Part shown: one piece after another, positions 55,469 to 64,000 of the stretch
How positions within the stretch are numbered: the first letter of the stretch is position 1
Layout of the letters: each line of letters starts with the position of its first letter
Assembly: GCA_038380435.1 (NCBI GenBank)
Contig: JAWZYU010000123.1
Span: forward strand, 1-64,000
Length of the DNA: 64,000 nucleotides
Reading direction: 5' to 3'
DNA from: Ryuthela nishihirai
Lineage: Eukaryota > Arthropoda > Arachnida > Araneae > Heptathelidae
Position numbers and translations under genes: made by a program
The notes under the pieces: generated by a model
The model's input: the letters and a program-made list of their open reading frames with translations, nothing else
What the model was told of the DNA's origin: nothing
Databases searched by the model: none

Positions 55469-56149
55469 TGTCTTGGGAGAAATGCGAATAGGTGTGGTTT
55501 TAAAGTTCTGCAAAGGAGGGACTTCCCCATTTCCGTAAGTCAGGGTCATTGAACAGCAGTTGAACTTAAGACGTGTATTGGCCATATCTTATGTATTGGA
55601 ATTTATTTCAATCTTTTACATTAATTACCTCAGACACGAAGTTTCTTAGATTATTTGTCAAAGTGAGAACAAAGATGTTTCGCATTTAGGGCACTTTTTT
55701 AAAATTTTGTCTATTAATCTATATTGGTGATAAGTTGAGCATTATTCACAGACTTTTAGATATAACCGACGGAAATTGTAAACAATACATTTCATACGGC
55801 AATGGAATAATGCATAGGCAAAGTTCATGCTTCCCAAAAAATCGTCTGACTGACAAAATATGTATACGTGATTGGAAAAACAAATCTGGGGTGATAAAAT
55901 TCGTGATTCTGATTCTGCGGCACTTGCGTCCTGTTGGTCAAGCATTGTGGCTATCCTCACAACCACAATATCCAGAGAATACCCATAAGATATCTAGGAT
56001 CACAAATGGATATCGAATTGGATCTCAAATATCCTAATGATATTTTCTGGTATTGTGATTGTTTGAGTAGGACTGTAAGTGTCCTCCCAGTCAATGCTTT
56101 CAAGACTTCTAACAAACAGGAGACGTTAGCCATAGACGATAACACGAGA
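55469..56149. other. No feature seen
   Basis: AT-rich DNA with a 100-codon ORF lacking any domain. Confidence 0.5.
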
Positions 56150-56520
56150 GACATAAAAGAGTGACGACAACGCAGGATGAATGCTATCGTATGCTAACAG
56201 TCTGACGTCATAGGGCTATGTCAACCAGGCAACTCTCTCTGGAGCTGCCTGCAGCCATTGAGAGGACAGTTCCGAATCAAACAGTTTACCTAAGGCTTCA
56301 TCAAAGAGGGATTTATGCCAGATGACTGGTGGCCCTCAATCCCTCCCATAGGACAGCCTGACAACATGGTTCAGACAACATCGTGATTGGACTCCATACC
56401 AATGGGAGCATGTGCTCTTCACCAACGAATCACGATTCAGTTTTCAGACTGATTCTCGACATGTTTTGATCTGGAGAGATATCGTACATCGTAGACCGTT
56501 ACATCATAAAATGAAGTACC
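56150..56520 (+). pseudogene. Tc1-like transposase fragment
   Basis: In broken plus-strand frames: STRQLSLELPAAIERTVPNQ, then TVYLRLHQRGIYAR, and HRDWTPYQWEHVLFTNESRF, where the first catalytic Asp (normally in TDESRF) has become Asn. It belongs to a different Tc1 lineage from the 48927 element. Confidence 0.8.
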
Positions 56521-56589
56521 AGTTACAATAGTACCCATAACCTTCTTCATCTGGAAATATGCCTAATTGGCATCAGTTTGAAAAAACCA

Positions 56590-57622
56590 ACAAAAGTAAA
56601 CCACACAATGGTGGGCCCCAAAGGGCAGAAGAACATAAAACAAAGAGTAGTAATGATGCACAAGAGACCTAAAATGGATAACTTTCTCTAACGAAAGCCA
56701 TCATCTTAGGCCTCTTGTATCTGTTAAGGACTTCATGATCGTAGTCCAGAAGGCAGGATATAATCTCGTGCGAGTTTCTGTGCACTGACTCGTAGAAACC
56801 TCGCAACACAAAACTTAAGATATGTGTAAATATGATCAATGCCCAGATATTTATGCAATTGTCTATTGGTTACAAACCAGGGGGCATTGACCACACATCG
56901 CAGGATTTTATTCTGCAAGACCTGTATCTTGTGAATGTTCGTGGGAGTTGTGTTCGCCCAAATTGGGGAAGCATAGGATATTATAGGTCCAATGACAATG
57001 TGATAAATTAGTAATTTATTATCAATGGATAATACTGGGTTTCTTCCTAGAAGAGTCCCCAGTTGACATCTGACAGAGTTAACTTTTGTGATGATCCCGT
57101 GTATATGGGGATCCCACCTAAGCTTCTGGTGCAGAGTGAATCCCATATATTTGACAGTCTCCTGCCACTTGAATTGTTCATCTAAAAAGTGTAAAGTTAG
57201 AGGATTTTTAATCCTCTTACCACTGAAGTGGATGGCGTTACTCTTCTCAGTGTTGATCTTTATTTTCCATTTTTCATACCAGGTATCCATTTTATCAAGG
57301 CAATTCTGAAGTCTTCTGATTGCAAAATCAACTCCCAAGGAAGGGGAGATGAGAACAATGTCATCAGCATATTGTGCGATAAAGATTCGCTCAAATGATG
57401 GAATATCAGAGAGGTATAATGGGAAGAGAATAGGGCCTAGGAGAGAACTTTGAGGAACTCCAGCGGCAACTACTCTCTTGGTAGAAATGGAAGATTTAAT
57501 ATGAACTTGGAATGTTCGATTTAAGAGATACGATTGAATGATACAGGTGAGTCCCGTAGGCATTCCAATCATGGAGAGTTTGTAAATGAGACCGTCCATC
57601 CAGATGCGGTTGTTGGCTACTG
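56590..57622 (-). pseudogene. Jockey-like LINE reverse transcriptase
   Basis: Minus-strand frame of about 295 LINE-derived codons: a start within the RT (NNRIWMDGLIYKLS), GVPQSSLLGPILFPLYLSDI or nearly so (motif B, with the usual Gly of PQGS replaced by Ser), QYADDIVLISPS (motif C), KINTEKSNAI, VKYMGFTLH and PIWANTTPTN. A frameshift near 56815 spoils the last part; the 3' UTR hairpin GGTGGGCCCC follows at 56610. The apparent N-terminal MNEFISSTS codons are antisense to the neighbouring RTE copy and are not part of the protein. Confidence 0.88.
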
Positions 57623-58380
57623 AAGTTGATGAGATGAATTCGTTCATTAGGCTGTTAATGACACTGGTAATAGAGTAGGTTTGGCTATAAACAGAGAAAA
57701 AACTTAAATGATTAAAATTGGTCAGGCAGGTGGTTCTTCAGTTGCTTTGAATGGCTGTACTATTGAGCAAGTGTCTCAGTTTAATTCTCTTGGGAGCTAT
57801 GTAAGAGATACTGGTGACGTGCGGCATGAGATAAATAGAAGAATATGGATGCCTCTGGGACATTTAAGAATCTATGGAGAGTATGGAAAAATAGGCGTAT
57901 GCACCTAAAGACTAAAATTAGGCTGTTTAATAATTTGGTTGTTTCTAAAGTTAGTTATGGTAGCGAAACATGGACCCTTTGTAAGCAGGATAACAAGAAA
58001 CTTGATGCCTTTGATTCTAGATGCTTACGCAGTATATTGGGCATTAGGTGGTTTGACATTGTAAGTAATGATGAGGTTAGAAGAAGGAGTCATCAACCTG
58101 ATTTGAGAAGCATATTGTGCAGAGAGAGACTGCGTTGGTTTGGCCATGGTGTCCGTATGCATAGCTGCAGATTGGCAAAGAGGATTATGAACAGTGTATT
58201 TAAGGGTATCAGAAAAAGGGGGAGACCTAGGATGCGATGGGCAGACAATGTTAAACAGGATCTGGCTAGAATTGGCCTAGAGTGGCCAATGGCAGCAGAT
58301 GTAGCTCAAAAGAAACACGTCTGGAGAGGGAAATTACACACTCTGGTTGGACCTCCGTTGCTCATGGCTGCGTGAGGATT
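57623..58380 (+). pseudogene. 5'-truncated RTE-like LINE
   Basis: It starts at GTTGATGAGATGAATTCGTT, equal to about 46115 in the full copy, and runs to the 3' end CTCATGGCTGCGTGAGG. Frames 57708-57908 and 57845-58375 cover the C-terminal region (YGSETWTLCKQD, RCLRSILGIRWF, RLRWFGHGVR, GRPRMRWADN). One frameshift near 57850. Its 5' edge abuts the 5' edge of the minus-strand Jockey copy. Confidence 0.9.
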
Positions 58381-59350
58381 TTGTATCTTTGCAGGCATTA
58401 AGAAATTAATCACATATGCTTGTTAGAACAGACATTTAAAAATTGTCCACTTTTTAAAGAAGCAAACTCTAATACACAGAAAATATTTTACAAAATTATT
58501 GTTTTGTAGTGTGCAACTATCACTGCGGTTTTTGTTTTGATATTTCAGCAAAAGAAATATGTTTGGTATGTTTGTTTCAGTATAAGAAATATGTAGAATA
58601 AAATTGGTCACCGCTCGATTTCATTATACTTTCACTATAAATAGTTGTTTCTGTTAGATGTATTGAGTGCTCTGGAAAACAATATATTTTATGAATAATT
58701 TTAATTCGCAAGATATTGAACATGAAGAGAATTAAACGAGATTGCATATTTCCGGAATAGGCATCTGGTCATCAATTTATTGACATTGTAATTATTTATC
58801 TATATTTCATTTAATGTATGGTTGTAGTATTAATGTATAATGCTAATTGGCGAAGCTATTTGTGAGGTTTTTATTCTAAAATCATTAACGTTTATTTCGG
58901 GTAAACTATCACATATTATATTCCCATTCCTCAATATTTGCATGTCAAATGTACAATGGATGGAACAAAATCTTGAAAGAACTGCAGTTTACAGGACTTT
59001 GTTTTCGTTCGTTGCTTTAGTCCAGAATTTGTTCAGAATATTTCTTATTTTTAATAGTAATTTCCTATAGTAAGAAAAAATTTCCTTTTGAATTTCGTAA
59101 GTGGTTCAAAAAATTATTTATTTTTTAGTAATATATTATTAAAAATTTATTCTTTTAGCTATGGCATTTGCAAATGAATGTAAAACATACTGGTTAACAA
59201 GTTCGAGCATTCATTATTTCGCAACACAATATTGCAAATGGAATATTATTGTGTCAACAATTGAATCCTCTTTGACGGAACACAAGAGCTTCCCTTTTAC
59301 TATTTCCGTTTTCGCCATGTCACCTAGCAAGTGAAGCAGAAGCTCATGTC
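58381..59350. other. AT-rich DNA, no feature seen
   Basis: No domain-bearing ORF and no recognised repeat. Confidence 0.6.
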
Positions 59351-59360
59351 GGTTCCGGTG

Positions 59361-59555
59361 CTCCGCAAAATTCCCCGAGCTGCCCACGGGCAGTAGGGGA
59401 CAACGATGGGCTTGGAAAGGCCGCCGTCCGTCGGATGGTACGTTAATCCGTGGACCCGTGTGCGGGAGAGCCATACCCTCTGCACGTTAAAGAACACGCC
59501 GGATGGCCTTGACGGGAGGCTAACATCTGTCTCCCAACAGCTGTTCCACACACCC
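59361..59555 (+). mobile_element. SINE-1 fragment truncated at both ends, with TSD
   Basis: Holds only the body and the first 60 bp of the tail (CTCCGCAAAATTCC to CAGCTGTTCCA). The 10-bp TSD GGTTCCGGTG lies at 59351-59360 and 59556-59565, so it seems to have been inserted without head and without 3' end. Confidence 0.88.
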
Positions 59556-59565
59556 GGTTCCGGTG

Positions 59566-60989
59566 AGATAGCTGAAATGGAAGAATATTCATTTTGCCGG
59601 GTAATCTAAGCACACAGGTAAGACAGCAAAGGTAGGTGAAATTTTATCCCTTGCATTAAAATATTCAAATGAATTTAATGGTAAGACTCATTTTCTAAAT
59701 ACCATGTCGTTTTGCTCTATCTAGCTATATTTGATTAACCGGAAATATACTCTTTTTATACGCAAGTGTTTTTACATTTTCGAGACTATGCACGGTGCAT
59801 CTCATACTTCTGATTAGTAGAGAGTTTTCATTTTGTAAACAATTCAAACTCGGATATTTAACAGTTCACAATTTTTATGTAACTTTGGTTTTATCTTAAA
59901 AATTTATTGTGTGTCTGAAGGTGCGAATTCGAACTAGTGAGATATTAAGAATATGCAACCATGTTTAATTAGTGCTTTTCCAAATAAAAATTTATATTTT
60001 ATTACCTCGTAAAAGTAACGGTTGTATTTTTATACGCCTGCTACTCATATACGCACAATATCTGGTGTATTTAACATTCACCATGCTTATTAATGAAGAA
60101 TAACACGTTCCCACAGTTACAGCCTAATCATGAGTTTTTTTTTGTCTAGCATGTTGAATCATTTATAAATTATTTCTTTCATGTAAATACATACATTTCA
60201 GTTACCATTTGAGTCGCATTTATCAATGAAGGCTATCTTGAAATTCTAAACGATCGAAGCGAAAGTGTTTTTATGATCGTAGGAGCATGGATATAGATAC
60301 AATTGTTTACAGTAATTCCCAACATTTACAACGACAAGGACCCACCTACCAATTCTCATTCTTTCTCCTAACCCCCTAACCCCTCAAATCTAGCCTTTCC
60401 TGTAAACCCTCTTTCTCGTCATTGATTGGTACATTTTAACTAAAATAAAGGTCCCTGCAAAGAGGACTCCTAAAAATACAATGACGAATTGCATCTATAG
60501 TTCTTTATCTGTGGTTCATTTATGGTTACTTTGCGATTTGAATCTAAAAATGTGGGTGTAGAAATTCAAAGGCCCAGAAATTTTATATGACCAACAGCCA
60601 ATTTCATCTTGTGATCAGTATGAGATAGCCAGTATTGCCATACTGAAATAGCATAATTCCAGCCAAAAGCAATGAAAATCAATGCTTCATGTAATCGCGT
60701 ATATTGTGCGTTTCCCATTAAAATTTTCCGTATTTTGAAACCAGTACGCCTATCTCCTCTCCTTTCCTGCGTTCGCTGATTCTTAGTGGTGCGGGGAACA
60801 GAGCATTGTTCTATATTTTATGAAAAATTTAATAATTTTAAACAATTTTGAATACCTTTTAAACAACTCATAACAAATATTTTTTGATTTTATGTTCTTT
60901 GAAAATAATTCGCTTGCAGCTAAACGTTAACAACTTTTCTAACACTATAATGATGTAAGTCAACGTGGATATAGAAGAAAATTGTCTTG
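59566..60989. other. AT-rich DNA, no feature seen
   Basis: No ORF with a domain, no tRNA-like box and no repeat family identified. Confidence 0.6.
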
Positions 60990-61110
60990 AGCCGAATTGG
61001 GTCTGAACCCCCGACTTAATGACATGTCAGGTGGCCTGGTCATCAAATGTTCGTAGTTCAGATTCCATTCGGTTGAAGACAATTTTCCTCTATGCTCACG
61101 TTCACCTACA
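60990..61110 (+). mobile_element. SINE-3 candidate
   Basis: Shares CATCAAATGTTCGTAG and TTTTCCTCTATGCTCA with the 47822 copy; the B-box region is degraded (GTTCAGATTCC). Confidence 0.4.
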
Positions 61111-63562
61111 GCAAAAGAGTGTTCAAAAATTTGGTACTATTACTATGAAGCGCTGTGATACAAAATGTCCAACAATATAACAGATAATCTATATTGTTTA
61201 CACCTCTCTGATAATCGTTTTCACAGTTTGTTATTTTATTTTTGACTACTGTCTTAGCCTGTCTTACTTTGGCGACATTACTAAATGCGAAGATACAGAA
61301 CAGCAATGGTTTCATGCAGGTTTTCTTTGCCAGTAAAATTTAAAGTTCATTTTAAAACCACAAATATTTAGCAAAACAAATCGCTTAGATTCAACACTTT
61401 ACAATATATCATATATTCCAGTGAAACCCACACCAAAAGATTGTCGCCAAACCTATGTCTATTGAGTAATCTTACTTCATTGAAAGCTTCCACACGTACC
61501 GCTCATAACTCGGACAAATTTCCGAGTTGTGTGTAGTATAAAAAGTTCCGAAAATTATCCGAAGTAATTTCGGACACTTTTTTAGGGATCATTACCCACC
61601 CACTTCAGCTAGAAACCCGATCTGTTACTCACAACAGGGCTAGAACTAAGTGGGCCACCACACCAAATCACCAAATTTGGGACCGATCGTTCAAGTAGCC
61701 GTGGAACCACAGGAAAAGAGAATAATATCTGTCACCGATGACATCACAAATGTTAGCCTGTAAATTCGTTGTTATATAATATGATCTACAGACCCGACCC
61801 GTTTAACCCAAATTTAATGAATAGCAACTAATAAAAACAGTATATTCTTAACGAGGGGAAGGAAGTAGTGAACTGGAAAAAAATTTTTTTTTAAAGTATC
61901 GATAAAACGTCTTGATCATAAAACAGAAAAAAAAAAATCTCAAGAAATGAGATTCTGAATTTCCAAAATCGTTTAGCTACCAACTTAGAAATGTATAGAC
62001 AAGTAATTGGAAGAATTGAGCCCGATTGAATATATGATTATTTACTTTATGAGTCGAGAGTTCTTTTCAATGAGCATCTGGTAGGATGGGCTTAATAAAC
62101 ACTACGAATTTTAAATATGAAAGCAGATTAAATATTTTAATACGCTACATAATATAAAGAAATCGGGATAGATTGAAATATTAAGATAGTTAAATATTAA
62201 GTAGAGCTACGTAAGCAAAATTCATATCTCATGTGTCTTAATTCTACAGTTGAATTGCCATAAAGTGTGCATCACTTCTCAAGTGGAATTAGTAGGCTTA
62301 GCAGGCGTAAACGTTTCTCCATAATGCTATTTTATCTATATATCTATCATGTTGAAGATGGATAAAATATCATATCCCCAGATCCATAAATGGATTGATA
62401 ATAAAATCACTTGGCTATACAAAGAGACTTAGCGTAAAATTGCCATGGTGTTTAAAATTGTTTCAGAATGCTTGTTAAACATTTATTGTTTGAGGTCTGT
62501 CAGGAAAGAAATTAAAAAAATTTCTTTAAAGAATTTTCTTTTAACTGATTCTAATGAGTATCTTAGTTCAGCTTGGAATCTATTAAGTACTTCTCTTCAA
62601 ATACGTCCATAAATGAAATAATAATTGCCCAACTTAATTTTCATTAGGAAAAAAAATCAACAGCTTTGAAACAACATAACACTAAATTTTAAAATTGGCA
62701 CTTGATACACGTTGGTCACCTGTTTAAGTCTCGGTACAATAAATTGATTCTCTTTACCTATAAAACGAACACATATGTACATTCTTTGGTAAAGAAACAC
62801 GCGTAATTTTAATCTCTTAAAGCGCGTGTACATTATTTGAGACAAATCTATTTGCAAGTTTGATTTCCTTCTTCGCAAAAGTGCGAAATTTCGTTTGTTA
62901 ATCATTCAATAGATCAGTTTTAATTGTTCATAGCTTTAACTGCATCTTTGATTTTGAATATATAATGCATTTTCTTTAAATAATTTAGTATCAAGCTTAG
63001 AATATTTAAAATATAACTCTTTTTCTACCTGAAATTAAGAATAGATACAAATAGCTGCGCATTCATTTATTATGCATTCTCATATTTCCATTGCTTCTTC
63101 CACACAACTTTGTTTCAGCTTTGAAATCTGAAATCATTGAGTTCAGTCGCTATATTTCTTGCATTTGCTGAATGCATCACGATTATCTAAAAGTGTGATT
63201 TTTAAATTCTTGATGTTTTACTTCACAAAAGATTTGAATCAAAAATGAAATACTGGTCTATACTTTCATATTTATCATAATATAATTACATATAATTAAT
63301 TTATATTTAGATATTTAAATTTGTACTGTTTTACACAGCTGTATTATATTTACTGTTATATTATTCTCTTTATTACTAGGTATAAATTCAAAATTACCCT
63401 TCACAAGTTAATAAATTATTCTTAATATTTAGAAAAATTAATGAGATGATAAGTTTAAATTTCATAATTTTTGACGCTTTCTCTGAGAATCCACCATACT
63501 ACGATATAATAATAGAGAGCAACTACGGCAGATAAGACCAAATTTGAGAGTAATTACTACGT
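61111..63562. other. AT-rich DNA, no feature seen
   Basis: About 2.4 kb of AT-rich DNA. Small inverted motifs (for example around TCCGAGTT and TTCCGAAAATTATCCGAA, 61510-61575) and ORFs of at most 82 codons without a domain. Confidence 0.55.
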
Positions 63563-63910
63563 ATATAGGGTGTTTCGAAACTCTGTGTACAAATTTTAAT
63601 GGAGATAGGGAACACCAAGACAAACCTTTTTCGTCTCTAAATGTATGTCCGTTGACGTAACCCTTCGGTGCTAGAGGGCGCTGAGAGAAATATTGGTGGA
63701 GTTTGTACATAAATGAATAGAAACAAGTGTGAAAAGCATGTTTATTTAAAGAAGGTGCTCAAAGTTGCGACCGGCAACAGCATTGCATGCATGACAACGT
63801 GGAAGCATTGATTTGTCGTGCATGTTGAAAGATTTGCGGAATTTCGCGAACAGTTGCATCGGCGACAGCGATTCTTGCGATGAGGTTTTCATCTTAGTCA
63901 TTGGGAGTGT
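63563..63910 (-). mobile_element. Mariner-like element, 3' end with transposase C-terminus
   Basis: The left edge reads TATAGGGTGTTTCGAAACTC, a common terminal form of mariner/Tc-type elements. On the minus strand a frame ending at 63746 reads LPRCHACNAVAGRNFEHLL before a stop, matching the usual FEHL ending of this transposase group; a frameshift lies upstream. The right side is cut off by a MITE. Confidence 0.65.
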
Positions 63911-63913
63911 CGT

Positions 63914-64000
63914 ACATTTGCTCAAAAAATATCCGAATACTACGGTGAATTACAGAATTCAGAAAAAAATCTGGCAACTTTTTTTAGAAATTATTGATCT
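63914..64000 (+). mobile_element. GTTGCCAGAT-family MITE, left half
   Basis: TGCTCAAAAAATATCCGAA, ACTACGGTGAATTACAGAAT and AATCTGGCAACTTTTT match the left half of the MITE at 31747. It runs off the window. Confidence 0.8.

Noticed and set aside
56733..57647. The minus-strand ORF taken as a complete protein from its first Met
   Set aside because: Its first codons are antisense to the neighbouring RTE-like LINE; the LINE part starts internally.

Overview
This window looks like repeat-dense, gene-poor nuclear DNA from an animal, most likely an arthropod. The signs are RTE-like and Jockey-like LINEs, Tc1/mariner and hAT remnants, a Gypsy-type Gag-protease element whose primer-binding site matches an insect-type tRNA-Ser 3' end, tRNA-derived SINEs and one canonical eukaryotic tRNA-Glu gene. 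I cannot name the species; a spider or other chelicerate is a guess from the style of the Gag protein. No ordinary host protein gene is visible. Most open reading frames fall inside SINE arrays or minisatellites.

Three tRNA-derived families are defined here; the names are mine. SINE-1 is about 385 bp: a tRNA-Met-like head, a body of about 140 bp and a 169-bp tail ending in an AACCC-rich tract. SINE-2 is about 206 bp: a head with Ser/Leu-type boxes, a T4-T5 run, and a body ending in a TTTA-rich tail. SINE-3 is tentative. SINE-1 dominates: tandem copies of its tail form arrays of up to 16 units, and several copies have clear target-site duplications (TSDs).

Layout. 0-7 kb: SINE-1 copies and a long inverted repeat (2.9-5.2 kb). 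7.2-11.4 kb: a young, pol-less LTR retrotransposon with apparently identical 602-bp LTRs and an intact 691-codon Gag-protease ORF, inserted in a SINE-1. 12.5-18.5 kb: three SINE-1 elements holding 31 tail units of about 169 bp. 19.9-21.3 kb: CpG-rich, apparently single-copy DNA, the best candidate for host regulatory or exon sequence. 21.3-23.3 kb: a minisatellite, a SINE-1 with a GC-rich insertion, and a MITE carrying a 118-bp tandem repeat. 23.6-27.1 kb: a purine-rich minisatellite. 27-35.5 kb: more SINEs, nine tandem SINE-2 heads, a foldback MITE and a SINE/LINE/SINE composite. 36-39 kb: a hAT remnant with a 128-bp tandem repeat, the tRNA-Glu gene and a SINE-2. 39-58.4 kb: LINE and Tc1 remnants, including a nearly complete RTE-like LINE at 43.5-46.9 kb. 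58.4-64 kb: AT-rich DNA with a few fragments.

The parts are linked by retrotransposition. LINE enzymes probably mobilised the SINEs, since TSDs and 5' truncations are seen. Older repeats then served as landing sites for later ones. Repeated tandem amplification of element ends and short inverted duplications are the most distinctive features of the window.
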